Assembly: GCF_008274585.1 (NCBI RefSeq)
Contig: NZ_VTRT01000001.1
Span: 868,001-932,000 of the forward strand
Direction of reading: 5' to 3'
DNA length: 64,000 nt
Source of the DNA: Pedobacter sp. BS3
GTDB taxonomy: Bacteria > Bacteroidota > Bacteroidia > Sphingobacteriales > Sphingobacteriaceae
Below are positions 26,696 through 36,067 of this stretch, in pieces. The notes under the pieces are model-generated. The model made no database searches. It was not told the origin of the DNA and saw only the letters and a program-made list of their open reading frames with translations. Positions within the stretch are counted from its first letter, which is position 1; every line of letters begins with the position of its first letter. Made by a program: the position numbers and the translations under genes.

Positions 26696-27625
26696 ATGCA
26701 AAAAATTATTAACTGTTTATACCGATATCCAAAATCCAAGATCCAAAATATCAGGCGTTTTGGAGGCTTGAAAGCATATCGGAGTATGCTGGCAGGACAA
26801 AAGGCCATGATACATCATGCAAACCATCTGCCTCCGGTATATTCAGATACCAATGGCCATGAAATTTATTTTCTTACCGGAAAGAAGTACCTCTACCAGA
26901 CACTGTTTTGCATTGCATCCCTGAACCGGCAAAGTTCAGTGCCCATACAGTACGTGCTGGTGGATGACGGTAGTTTTGATACCAACCTCATTTCCCGGGT
27001 TCGGGCTAAACTTCCCGGTTGCCGGTTAGTTTTAGCAAAAGAAATTATGAGTAACCTTGAAAAGCAATTACCCGCCAGGGACTTTCCCATACTGCATAAA
27101 AAACGCGAAGAATACGCTCACATTAAAAAGCTTACCGACATCCACACGATATTGTCTGCATCACCGTATAAACTGGTTTTAGATTCGGATATGTTATTCT
27201 GGCAGCCACCTTTGGAACTTATTAACTGGATGCAAAAGCCTGCCAGTTCGGTTTATATGGTTGACTGCGAAGAATCCTACGGATATACCAAAAGTTTTAT
27301 GGCTGAACTTTGCGGGCATATTATTCCCGATTTGGTCAATGTGGGTATTATCGGGTTAAACAGTACCACCATCAACTGGTACCATTTGGAACACTGGATC
27401 AAACGCTTAGAAGCACAGGAAGGTACGTGTTACTACCTGGAACAGGCTTTAACGGCCATGCTGGTAGCTGGACAAACAGCTGAAATACTTCATAAAAATA
27501 AATATATTGTTAACCCTGATATGAAAGAAATCAATCAACCACAAGCTATCATGCACCATTATGTCGATCTATCAAAATATGGATATTACACACTGGCGTG
27601 GCAGAAAATTTTCAGGGATAATTGA
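26696..27625 (+). CDS. GT8-like glycosyltransferase, first of a tandem pair
   Basis: DxD at LVLDSDMLFWQPPLELI; upstream FLTGKKYLYQTLFCIASL and VLVDDGSFD fit a GT-A nucleotide-binding half. The protein at 27633 repeats the same landmarks (FLTGEKYWHQTIFCI, KLPAHKFPSL, HLDSDMLFFQTPHELI, GGIIGYK), so the two arose by duplication. I use ATG 26696; a TTG 9 bases earlier is possible. Codons 11-18 contain a short ccaaaatccaagatcc quasi-repeat. GC content is higher than in its neighbours. Specificity unknown. Confidence 0.75.
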   Translation: MQKIINCLYRYPKSKIQNIRRFGGLKAYRSMLAGQKAMIHHANHLPPVYSDTNGHEIYFLTGKKYLYQTLFCIASLNRQSSVPIQYVLVDDGSFDTNLISRVRAKLPGCRLVLAKEIMSNLEKQLPARDFPILHKKREEYAHIKKLTDIHTILSASPYKLVLDSDMLFWQPPLELINWMQKPASSVYMVDCEESYGYTKSFMAELCGHIIPDLVNVGIIGLNSTTINWYHLEHWIKRLEAQEGTCYYLEQALTAMLVAGQTAEILHKNKYIVNPDMKEINQPQAIMHHYVDLSKYGYYTLAWQKIFRDN

Positions 27626-27632
27626 AGAAATT

Positions 27633-28559
27633 ATGAGCATAGGAAAAATCGTCTATAAATATTTTTTTGCACCTACATTACCCATTCGATATAATCTCAC
27701 TCACTTCGGTTTAAATGGCTGGATGAATATTTTACGTGGAGAACTACAAATGAAACAAGTTGCTACCCATATTCCTCCAATATTAACCTATCCATCTAAA
27801 GTACAGTTTAATTTTCTTACAGGTGAGAAGTATTGGCACCAAACTATTTTTTGCATCCAATCTTTTCTCAATAATAGCAAAAATGCCATAACCATAAATA
27901 TATTTTCAGATGGCTCGCTGACTGAAAAGACAGTGGATAAACTTAAACGATTCTGTCCTTCAATTAATATTATAGCAGACGAGGATACTAATCAATATCT
28001 CAATGAAAAATTGCCAGCTCACAAATTCCCTTCTTTAAATTACTTAAGACATTGGCATCCTTTTTTTAAAAGAATGATTGATATTCATTCCCGGCCGGGA
28101 TATCATATTCATCTGGACAGCGATATGTTATTTTTTCAAACTCCTCATGAGTTAATCCACAATGCTTTAAATGAAAGACCATGCTATATGATCGAGCAAT
28201 TAAGTTACTCCTATTTTGTAGATGATAAACAAACGTTAAAAATTAAACATGGAATAGACCTGTTAGAGAATGTTAACGGTGGTATAATTGGTTATAAGGG
28301 TGATAATGTAAATTATGATAAACTGGAATTTTATGCAACCTTATTGTTAAATAATTATGCAGACAAAGGCCCAGCCAGAATAGAGCAAACATTAATGAGC
28401 ATCATATTAGCGGAGCAAAAAGCAGTTGGCCTGGATAAAAATGAATATAAGATTTATTATAGTTCAAAGTTAGATAATGAAGCTAACACTTTAAAACATT
28501 ATATTTTTAAAGCCAAGCTACCATATTTTTCAAGTGAATGGAAAAAAATAAGTCTGTAA
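27633..28559 (+). CDS. GT8-like glycosyltransferase, second of a tandem pair
   Basis: A diverged paralogue of the preceding gene, with the same DxD context (IHLDSDMLFFQTPHELI) and the same C-terminal layout. I chose ATG 27633 (MSIGKIVYKYFF), 7 bases after the previous stop; the frame is open further upstream but only through the neighbour's 3' end. It is more AT-rich than its partner, so the two have either diverged in composition or arrived separately. Overlaps the next gene by 22 bases. Confidence 0.75.
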   Translation: MSIGKIVYKYFFAPTLPIRYNLTHFGLNGWMNILRGELQMKQVATHIPPILTYPSKVQFNFLTGEKYWHQTIFCIQSFLNNSKNAITINIFSDGSLTEKTVDKLKRFCPSINIIADEDTNQYLNEKLPAHKFPSLNYLRHWHPFFKRMIDIHSRPGYHIHLDSDMLFFQTPHELIHNALNERPCYMIEQLSYSYFVDDKQTLKIKHGIDLLENVNGGIIGYKGDNVNYDKLEFYATLLLNNYADKGPARIEQTLMSIILAEQKAVGLDKNEYKIYYSSKLDNEANTLKHYIFKAKLPYFSSEWKKISL

Positions 28560-29506
28560 TAAAAAACGAATTAATTTCTGTTTGTATGCCCGCATATAAT
28601 GCGGAAAAATACATTAGGGAAGCTATTAACTCCATATTAGTTCAAAGTTATACTAACCTTGAATTAATTATAGTTAATGACGGATCTACTGATCAAACCC
28701 TTTCTGTAGTAAAACAATTTTCAGATCCACGAATCAAGATCATTAATAGGGAGAACAAAGGTCAATGCGCTGCTGCCAACCTGGCTTATCAACACGCGAC
28801 CGGTGAGTATATTAAATTCATGGATGCTGATGATATTATCTCCAGGGACTTTATTAAAAATCAATATGAGCTGATCAACGGCCATCCAACCTGGATAGCC
28901 TCCGCCCAATGGGGCCGATTTTACCATAATGACCTATCCACTTTTACATTAAACCCGGAACGGGTATGGAAAGATATGAAACCTATCGACTGGTTGGTGG
29001 AATCGTTACAAGATGGCCCCAATATGATGCAATGCGCCCTTTGGTTGATTCCCCGAAATATTCTTGATAGGACAGGACTATGGAATGAAGAGCTTTCGTT
29101 GATTAACGACTTCGAGTTTTTCATCAGAGTACTTTTAACCGCCGAACAAATCAAATTTTCTGATAAGGCTACCCTTTTTTATCGTTCAGGAATGCAACAC
29201 TCGCTTTCCAGGCAAAAAAGCAAAAAAGCATTATTATCAGGCTACCTATCAACCAAACTGGGATGCGCTTCAATTTTATCCTTTGAAAATAGTGCCCGCA
29301 CAAGAGAAATATGTGCAAACCTTTATCAATTATGGCATTACGAATGTTATCCACAACTTCCAATCGAAAGCCTGGAACTGAAACTGTTAGCAGATAATAT
29401 AGGTGGTTCAAATCTCAAATTCGTTAGTGCAGGATATACGAGGGTTCTTGCTACATTATTAGGATGGAAGAGAACAAAATATATTAAATATCTTTTAGGA
29501 TTTTAA
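28538..29506 (+). CDS. Glycosyltransferase family 2, first of a tandem pair
   Basis: LISVCMPAYNAEKYIREAINSIL, IIVNDGSTDQTL and IKFMDADDIISRD are classical GT2 features. The next gene shares an unusual acceptor-half block (WGRFY-ND--TF-L-PE-VWK, then GPNM-Q), so the two are paralogues. Start ATG 28538 overlaps the preceding gene. Confidence 0.9.
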   Translation: MEKNKSVIKNELISVCMPAYNAEKYIREAINSILVQSYTNLELIIVNDGSTDQTLSVVKQFSDPRIKIINRENKGQCAAANLAYQHATGEYIKFMDADDIISRDFIKNQYELINGHPTWIASAQWGRFYHNDLSTFTLNPERVWKDMKPIDWLVESLQDGPNMMQCALWLIPRNILDRTGLWNEELSLINDFEFFIRVLLTAEQIKFSDKATLFYRSGMQHSLSRQKSKKALLSGYLSTKLGCASILSFENSARTREICANLYQLWHYECYPQLPIESLELKLLADNIGGSNLKFVSAGYTRVLATLLGWKRTKYIKYLLGF

Positions 29507-29516
29507 CTATCACGCC

Positions 29517-30473
29517 TTGATTTCCATTTGCATTCCGGTTTACAAAGCACAAAGTTACCTCAAGGACACACTTTATTGCTTATCAAGGCAGACCTACAAA
29601 GAATTAGAACTAATCTTAGTGAATGATGGCGACGGGTTAGATTATACTGCCATAATTGAAAGCTTCCCTCAACTCCCTATACAATATATTATACAAAAAA
29701 ACGCCGGAGCCGGAGCGGCCCGAAATACCGCCTTTAAGTACAGCCGGGGTAAATACATTAAATTTTTAGATGCAGATGATTTACTTTCTCCCGACTGTAT
29801 TGAACAGCAGCTTAAGCTGGCCGAAGCTAATCCCGGAAAAATTGTATCGGGCAAATGGGGCCGGTTTTATAACAACGATATTACGACCTTTCGGCTTTCG
29901 CCAGAAAGTGTCTGGAAAAATTGTGACGGGAAAACCTGGATTATCGAGTCCTGGTCGCAAGGCCCTAATATGACCCAACCCGGCATTTTTCTTATTCCGC
30001 GAGACCTGATAAACAAACAGGGCTTATGGCAGGAAGAGCTATCTCAGGGTCCCTGTGACGACATGGAATTTTATACCCGCCTAATCTTGTATTCAGAAGG
30101 AATTGCTTTTTGCCCTCAAGCTATCTTGTATTACCGTTCGGGACAAGCTAATAGCCTGTCCGGGTTAAAAAGTACTGTAAGTTTTGAATGGTACCTTGAA
30201 ACGGTCAAACGCTCCGTGGGATATTTGCTTGAAAAATATCCTGCTGACAAGGCAAGCCGGCAGGCGGCAGCTATCCAATATCAGATTGTGGGCTACAAAG
30301 CGTACCCCTATAACCGGGCTGTCAGCAGGGAGGCCTTAAATGAGGCAAAAAAGCTTGGGGGTTCCGGCTACAGCTACCCGGCCGGCGGAATGACTCAATT
30401 TTTAAATAATATTTTCGGATGGAGGAATATTATCCGTTTAAAGCAACTTATTGGATACCCGAAGATCAATTAG
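29517..30473 (+). CDS. Glycosyltransferase family 2, second of a tandem pair
   Basis: LISICIPVYKAQSYLKDTLYCL, LILVNDGDGLDYT and IKFLDADDLLSPD. The only start that leaves the fold intact is TTG 29517: an in-frame TAG lies at 29496-29498 and no ATG or GTG intervenes. It is GC-richer than its paralogue at 28538, with which it shares the WGRFYNNDITTF and GPNMTQ segments. Confidence 0.88.
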   Translation: MISICIPVYKAQSYLKDTLYCLSRQTYKELELILVNDGDGLDYTAIIESFPQLPIQYIIQKNAGAGAARNTAFKYSRGKYIKFLDADDLLSPDCIEQQLKLAEANPGKIVSGKWGRFYNNDITTFRLSPESVWKNCDGKTWIIESWSQGPNMTQPGIFLIPRDLINKQGLWQEELSQGPCDDMEFYTRLILYSEGIAFCPQAILYYRSGQANSLSGLKSTVSFEWYLETVKRSVGYLLEKYPADKASRQAAAIQYQIVGYKAYPYNRAVSREALNEAKKLGGSGYSYPAGGMTQFLNNIFGWRNIIRLKQLIGYPKIN

Positions 30474-30490
30474 CCCTCCTGACGAAGTGT

Positions 30491-30562
30491 ATAAGTTTAT
30501 AGGGTTATTAGTTTATGGCTTAACGTGTTCATAACCTTATAACCTCATCAACTTCTCAACCA
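30491..30562. repeat. TTATAAACCT-family imperfect palindrome
   Basis: Left arm gtataagtttatagggttat and right arm ataaccttataacctcatca with a short gap form a hairpin directly upstream of the GT4 fusion gene. Confidence 0.55.
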
Positions 30563-30569
30563 ACTAAAC

Positions 30570-32858
30570 ATGCGTCAAAAGCTCCTGCTCATCACCACCA
30601 CCCACCTGGCAAAAAACCCCCGGCTGGTTAAGGAGATCTCCGCCTTTAAAGCTGTTTATGATGTGGAAGTTATCTATTTCCAAACTCGGCCCGAATATGT
30701 AAATTTTGATAAGCGGATCATTCGGGAACACCCGGAAGTGGTTTTTCGACCAATCGACTGGCGGCATAAATATTACCCGGCCCGTTTTTTTTATACCCTG
30801 TTACAAAAAATCGTAAAGCTGGTTTATCGCCTTACCAAACTTTGCATCTTACCAGAACAACAGTTGTTCCCAGGTTACCTACCTCTGCTCAAACAATGCT
30901 ACCGATCTGATTTTCACCTGGTGCACGGGCATAACCCCGGCAGCCTGGCCGTGGTGGTACGGGCAGCTAAACAACAAGGCGCTTATGCCGGCTTTGATGC
31001 GGAAGACTTTCACCGGGGCGAATACCCCGGAAACAGCCCTGATGCTATACTGGTAAGCCGCATAGAAGACCAGTACATTCCACACCTGGACCTGTTTCTT
31101 ACCGCCAGCCCCCTGATTGCCCGGCGCTATCGTGACCTGTATCCCGGTCAGGTTCCAACTGTTATCAACAATGTTTTTCCGGCAGCACAATTCAACCACC
31201 GCGAACAACCTGAGGAAGAAGCACTGAAGCTGGTCTGGTTCTCGCAAGTTGTGGGAATGGACCGCGGACTGGATGCTATTTTCCAGGCGCTTAATTACGT
31301 ACCGGATATTCCGGTTACCTGTTATGTATACGGTGAATATACCGATGCAATCAAAAATCACTTTCTCCGGACATTGTCATCCCCTCACCATCAACTGGTG
31401 TTCATGGGGCTGGTCGATAATAATGTGCTGAATCAATCATTAAGCCGGTATGATGCAGGTATAGCCGCGGAAACCGGTCATACCGAAAACAGGCGGGTGT
31501 GCCTCACCAACAAAATATTCGCTTACGTTCAAGCAGGATTAGCTGTGTTAGCATCGGATACACCCGCACAGCAGGATTTTTTAGAGCGTTACCCCGGTAT
31601 CGGCGAAATGTACCACCGCGATCATATTGATGAAATCGCCGCTATTTTAAAACGCTGGTATACCAACCGGGATATCCTGCGGCAATATCAGCAACAAGCC
31701 CGCCTGCTTGCTGCCGGGTCACTGAACTGGGAAGAGGAAGCTAAACGGTTATTGCAATTAAGCGGGGAAGGACTGCGCCGGAAAAGAAAACTGCACATTG
31801 TGCTAACGGTCGATCCGGAGATACCAGTCCCCCCCCTGCTATACGGTGGGATTGAACGCATGGTCTACCTGCTGGTCAATGGTTTGGTAAGCCGCGGACA
31901 CCAGGTAACAGTATTTGCGAATCCTCTTTCAGACCTCCCGTGCCAGCTGGTTTCCTGGAAAGGGCACAAAAGCAGGCCCCTAATCGACACCTTACACAAC
32001 ATGCTGCAGCTTACCGGCGTCATCACAAAAGTACCTGCCGATGTAGTACATAGTTTCAGTCGCCTGGCGTACCTGACATTCCTGTTGCCGCGGGCATTAC
32101 CCAAGCTCATGTCGTACCAGCGTGAGCCTACCCAGTCGCAAATCAGGAAAGCGGTACTGATCGCCCGTAAAAACAGCCTGTGCTTCACCGGCTGCAGCCG
32201 GTACATTACCCGGCAGATAACGCAGCTGGCACCAGCCCACACCATTTACAATGCGGTAAACAGTGATTATTATACCTTTAAGGAAACTGTTCCTACCGAT
32301 GCTCCGCTCATCTTCCTGGGACGAATAGAATCTATTAAAGGTACTCACCTGGCCATCGAATTGGCTATCCGTACCGGCAAGCGCCTCTGGATCGCTGGTA
32401 ACATTCCCCCCGAAGGTATCTCCTATTTTGCGCAAGAAGTTAAACCTTATCTCAATGAACAGATTGAATACCTGGGCCCGGTAAACGACACACAGAAAAA
32501 TACCCTGTTGGGACAAGCGCTGGCCTTGCTGATGCCCATCCAGTGGGACGAGCCTTTCGGCATTGTGATGATCGAAGCGATGGCCTGCGGTACGCCGGTG
32601 CTGGGTTTTAACAGGGGAGCTGTTCCCGAAATTGTGGAACCGGGTATTAACGGTTATGTATGCTCTGATCTGGATGATATGGAGTACAAACTGGCGGAAG
32701 TCGCTACTATTGACCGGAAAATCGTACGCGAAAGTATGGTACAGCAGTTTTCTGCCGATGTAATCGTAGCGCAGTACCTTGAGCTTTATGAGGAAATGGC
32801 GAGGAATAAGGTTAAGGATGAGGTTGAGGATAAGACTGAGGTTAAGGTTAAAAGGTGA
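30570..32858 (+). CDS. Fused double glycosyltransferase (GT4-GT4)
   Basis: Two complete GT-B enzymes in one 762-residue chain. Part 1 (about 1-405) has ITTTHLAKNPRLVKEISAF, FDAEDFHRGEYPG and VCLTNKIFAYVQAGLAVLAS, and is a paralogue of the stand-alone gene at 34826. Part 2 (about 406-750) begins LHIVLTVDPEIPVPPLLYGG and carries FLGRIESIKGTHLAIELA and QWDEPFGIVMIEAMACGTPVLG. The last 18 or so residues (VKDEVEDKTEVKVKR) are encoded by RAGGNT repeat, and the same 50 bases recur after the stop. It probably adds two successive sugars. Confidence 0.9.
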   Translation: MRQKLLLITTTHLAKNPRLVKEISAFKAVYDVEVIYFQTRPEYVNFDKRIIREHPEVVFRPIDWRHKYYPARFFYTLLQKIVKLVYRLTKLCILPEQQLFPGYLPLLKQCYRSDFHLVHGHNPGSLAVVVRAAKQQGAYAGFDAEDFHRGEYPGNSPDAILVSRIEDQYIPHLDLFLTASPLIARRYRDLYPGQVPTVINNVFPAAQFNHREQPEEEALKLVWFSQVVGMDRGLDAIFQALNYVPDIPVTCYVYGEYTDAIKNHFLRTLSSPHHQLVFMGLVDNNVLNQSLSRYDAGIAAETGHTENRRVCLTNKIFAYVQAGLAVLASDTPAQQDFLERYPGIGEMYHRDHIDEIAAILKRWYTNRDILRQYQQQARLLAAGSLNWEEEAKRLLQLSGEGLRRKRKLHIVLTVDPEIPVPPLLYGGIERMVYLLVNGLVSRGHQVTVFANPLSDLPCQLVSWKGHKSRPLIDTLHNMLQLTGVITKVPADVVHSFSRLAYLTFLLPRALPKLMSYQREPTQSQIRKAVLIARKNSLCFTGCSRYITRQITQLAPAHTIYNAVNSDYYTFKETVPTDAPLIFLGRIESIKGTHLAIELAIRTGKRLWIAGNIPPEGISYFAQEVKPYLNEQIEYLGPVNDTQKNTLLGQALALLMPIQWDEPFGIVMIEAMACGTPVLGFNRGAVPEIVEPGINGYVCSDLDDMEYKLAEVATIDRKIVRESMVQQFSADVIVAQYLELYEEMARNKVKDEVEDKTEVKVKR

Positions 32859-33240
32859 GGAGGTTATAGGGGTATAGGGTTATAAGATAATCATAGCATA
32901 AACCTATAAACCCATCGGCTTATAAACTGAGGGTGAGAATGAGGTTGAGGATAAGACTGAGGTTAAGGTTAAAAGGTGAGGAGGTTATAGGGTTAATGGA
33001 TAATTTACAATGGATAATGGCTTTTGTAAACGAACAGCATAAACCTATAAACGAGGGTGAGGTTAAGGGGGAGAAGGTTATAGGGTTATAAGTTTATATG
33101 GACAATGGCTTTTGTAAACGAACAGTATAAACCGATAAACAAGGTTGAGAATGAGGTCGAGGGTGAGAAGTTTATGAGGTGAGAAGTTTATGAGTAAATT
33201 CATTACAACATAACCTTATCAACTTATAAACCTATATGCA
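32812..33240. repeat. Composite RAGGNT and TTATAAACCT repeat field, with a 50-base direct duplication
   Basis: The 50 bases at 32820-32869 (containing the last codons and TGA stop of the fusion gene) are repeated exactly at 32941-32990. Around them alternate gaggtt/aaggtt hexamers and arms such as ggttataagtttatgag and cataaccttatcaacttata. A second local repeat, cttttgtaaacgaacag, occurs at 33020 and 33110. I see no gene in 32859-33324. Confidence 0.75.
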
Positions 33241-33255
33241 TTGAGGGTGAAGAAG

Positions 33256-33320
33256 TTATGGGCGGACAACCAACGAATAACGATAAACGAACATCGAAAG
33301 ACGAACCACGAAACAACGGC
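33256..33320 (+). repeat. AACGANN heptamer array 4 (single arm)
   Basis: Units aacgaat, aacgata, aacgaac, atcgaaa, gacgaac and cacgaaa directly precede the start of the next glycosyltransferase. Only the right-arm polarity is present. Confidence 0.6.
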
Positions 33321-33324
33321 CTGC

Positions 33325-34566
33325 ATGAAGGGAATTATTGCCAATCCGAATATAGCGCCATACATTACGCAGAGTGTGCTGGCCTACCAGGAAGCCGGTT
33401 CGCTGGAGGGCTTTTATACCCGCTTTTGTTATCATCATGCTCATGCCCTCTCAACTTTTATGGCATCTTTATCGCTCCGGATCAAACGTGAATTAAAACG
33501 GAGGCAGGTACCTGAATTGAACCCTAAGCTCATCAGGCAATCTCCATTTCCCGAACTTTTACGGGTTTTCAGCGCCCGGTATGCACCTGCAGGATTGTCC
33601 GACAAGCTATGGGAATGGAGTGAGCTGGGTTTTGACCATTGGGTATCCGGGGAGCTCCATGCCGGTCTGGATTTTGTACATACCTATGAGCATGCGGCAT
33701 TAATGACTTTGCAGACAGCAAAGCGCCTGGGAATATTAAGCATATATGAACAGCCCAGCCAGCATCATGCTTTTTTTGATTCTATCGTAAAGGAACAACT
33801 GCGGCAGTATCCTGAACTTGGCGATAGTACGACCCGTTTATTATACGACGAAAATGCCATACGCCGGAATACGCGACGAGACGAAGAACTACAAACTGCT
33901 GATATTATCTTGTGTAATTCTACCTTTACGCGACATACGTTGGAAGAGGCCGGCGTTGCAGGGGATAAAATCATCTGTATCCCGTATGGCTTTCCGGATG
34001 CGCTTACAGCCAAACCGGAAAAAACAAGAACCAGGATCCGTTTCCTATATGCTGGCAATTTAAGCCTGCGTAAAGGCGTTCATATCCTGCTGCAAGCCTG
34101 GAAAACGGCTGGTCTGGCAGAAGCAGAGCTTTTCCTGGTAGGTAAGTACTTACTTCCTGATTTCTTCAGGCAGGATCTGCCAGAGAATGTGCATTTTATT
34201 GAGAACCTGCCCCAGCCCGAGTATTTCCATATCCTGCAACAAGCCGATGCCTTCATCCTGCCTACTCTTGCAGACGGGTTTGGCATGGTGATCTCTGAAG
34301 CAATATCCATGGGTATTCCCGTGATTACCACCACCAACTCGGGGGGGCCGGATATTATCCGACCGTACCAGGACGGTATCCTGATCCCCCCCGGCGATAA
34401 AGAGGCCATCGTGCAGGCTTTAACCTGGTGTTATAATCACCCGGAAAAACTACAAACGATGGGTATCAACGCCCTGAAACAGGCACAAGCCTATCCCTGG
34501 AGTACATATCGGAAAAGATTGGTGAGTGAGGTTAAAGGTAAGGTTGAGGATAAGGTGAGAAGGTAA
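33325..34566 (+). CDS. Glycosyltransferase family 4
   Basis: I use ATG 33325 (MKGIIANPNIAPYITQSVLAY); the upstream open frame is repeat. The GT-B donor domain has FLYAGNLSLRKGVHILLQAW, and the E-x7-E region reads PTLADGFGMVISEAISMGIPVITT with Asp as the first acidic residue. The C-terminal tail SEVKGKVEDKVRR and the stop are encoded by RAGGNT repeat that continues into the spacer. GC-richer than the following gene. Confidence 0.88.
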   Translation: MKGIIANPNIAPYITQSVLAYQEAGSLEGFYTRFCYHHAHALSTFMASLSLRIKRELKRRQVPELNPKLIRQSPFPELLRVFSARYAPAGLSDKLWEWSELGFDHWVSGELHAGLDFVHTYEHAALMTLQTAKRLGILSIYEQPSQHHAFFDSIVKEQLRQYPELGDSTTRLLYDENAIRRNTRRDEELQTADIILCNSTFTRHTLEEAGVAGDKIICIPYGFPDALTAKPEKTRTRIRFLYAGNLSLRKGVHILLQAWKTAGLAEAELFLVGKYLLPDFFRQDLPENVHFIENLPQPEYFHILQQADAFILPTLADGFGMVISEAISMGIPVITTTNSGGPDIIRPYQDGILIPPGDKEAIVQALTWCYNHPEKLQTMGINALKQAQAYPWSTYRKRLVSEVKGKVEDKVRR

Positions 34567-34745
34567 TGAGGTTATAAGTTTATTGAATTGTGTACAGCCA
34601 TAACCCTATCAACCTATAAACTGAGGTTGAGGGTGAGATTGAGATTAAGGACTGAAAAGTTATAAGTTTATAAAGGAAGATATGGCATAAACCTATAACC
34701 CCATCAACTTATAAACTGAGAGTGAGATTGCGAAAGTTATAGGAT
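34522..34745. repeat. RAGGNT and TTATAAACCT repeat field
   Basis: It begins inside the last codons of the preceding glycosyltransferase (gaggttaaaggtaaggttga) and continues as gaggttataagtttattg, ataaccctatcaacctataa and gagattgagattaagg. Two hairpin-forming arm pairs (34567-34620 and 34665-34720) are visible. Confidence 0.65.
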
Positions 34746-34778
34746 TACAAGATAGTGTAAAATCATCCCTGTTCAAAG

Positions 34779-34822
34779 AAAGATGAACAACAACAAACGA
34801 ATAACGAGAGACAATCAACCAC
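34779..34822 (+). repeat. Short AACGANN-type array 5
   Basis: gatgaacaacaacaaacgaa followed by taacgagagacaatcaacca, ending 4 bases before the next start codon. A degenerate single-arm copy. Confidence 0.45.
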
Positions 34823-34825
34823 CGA

Positions 34826-36067
34826 ATGGCTAAAATATGCTGGATTACGCCAGGGCATTTGAGTACCAGCCCAAGGTTGAGAAAGGAAGTTTTGGCTGCT
34901 CAGAGACAGGGTTACGAAACAACTGTTATTGCCACTCAATATATGCCTTATCTGTATGAAGATGATGCAGCGTTTATCAGGCAAAATCCGCAGTGCCGTG
35001 TCATCTTACTATCCTGGGGTAAAAGAGAATTTAAGGATCAATACAGGAAATATCTGAGTGGGCTCTTGCAGAAACTGACCATTGTTTTAAGTAAAATCAT
35101 CAACAGTAGATTACTGAACAAGATTGCCTTAAACCGATATTATTACTGGCAATTAAAACAGGCCAACAAATGTAAAGCAGACCTGTATGTGGCACACAAT
35201 TCAGGGGCTTTAGCTGTAGCTGCAGATGCTGCACGCTGTATAAGCTCGCGTTTTGCGTTTGATGCAGAAGATTTTCATGATGCGGAGAGCCACTCGCCAG
35301 ATATTCTAAAATGCATAGAACATATTCAGAGACGTTATTTGGACCAGGCGATCTTTATTACTGCTGCCAGCCCTTTGATCGCTCAGGCTTACCAGGAAAA
35401 ATACCAACTCGGCAAGATTGAAGTTATCCTAAATGTTTTCCCTAAAAACAATGCTGAACTCCAATTTAAAACGGCCAATAAACTTAGGCTATTCTGGTTT
35501 TCACAATATATTGGTAGAGACCGGGGTATTGAAGAATGTTTGCAGGCATTAGCTTTATTGAATCATGATAATGTAGAGCTTCATTTATTAGGTCTGCTCC
35601 ATACGGAAGAAGAAAAATATTTTAATACATTAATCAAGAAATATCACCTAGAGGAAGGGCTTGTTAGATTCCACCCTCCTATATCAGAACAAGAACTTAT
35701 AGAATTCACTGCCAACTTTGACGTGGGTCTGGCATTAGAAACCGGAGAGCCATATAACCGGGAGGTATGCCTGACTAATAAGCTTTTTGTTTACTTACAG
35801 GCCGGATTGGCGCTTATAGCGAGCAATACGTTGGCACAACGTACTTTTCTAGAGAAATGGCCCGATTGTGGATGGCTAGTTGATCTTAAAAATCATCAAA
35901 ATCTTTCTGAAACCATTCAACTACTGATAGATCATCCAAACAAGCTTGAACAAGCAAAGCAAAAGGCCTATTACTATGGTGCTAACTATCTGAATTGGGA
36001 ACGTGAACAAGAGAAGTTTATTTATTTAATCCATACATGCCTCAACCCAAAAAAATCATTATCGTAG
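34826..36067 (+). CDS. Glycosyltransferase family 4
   Basis: A stand-alone paralogue of the N-terminal half of the fusion protein at 30570. Shared landmarks are HLSTSPRLRKEV (HLAKNPRLVKEI there), FDAEDFHDAESH, ITAASPLIAQAY, LRLFWFSQYIGRDRGIEE and VCLTNKLFVYLQAGLALIAS. It has no C-terminal second domain. Much more AT-rich than the genes on either side, suggesting separate arrival. Overlaps the next gene by 31 bases. Confidence 0.87.
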   Translation: MAKICWITPGHLSTSPRLRKEVLAAQRQGYETTVIATQYMPYLYEDDAAFIRQNPQCRVILLSWGKREFKDQYRKYLSGLLQKLTIVLSKIINSRLLNKIALNRYYYWQLKQANKCKADLYVAHNSGALAVAADAARCISSRFAFDAEDFHDAESHSPDILKCIEHIQRRYLDQAIFITAASPLIAQAYQEKYQLGKIEVILNVFPKNNAELQFKTANKLRLFWFSQYIGRDRGIEECLQALALLNHDNVELHLLGLLHTEEEKYFNTLIKKYHLEEGLVRFHPPISEQELIEFTANFDVGLALETGEPYNREVCLTNKLFVYLQAGLALIASNTLAQRTFLEKWPDCGWLVDLKNHQNLSETIQLLIDHPNKLEQAKQKAYYYGANYLNWEREQEKFIYLIHTCLNPKKSLS

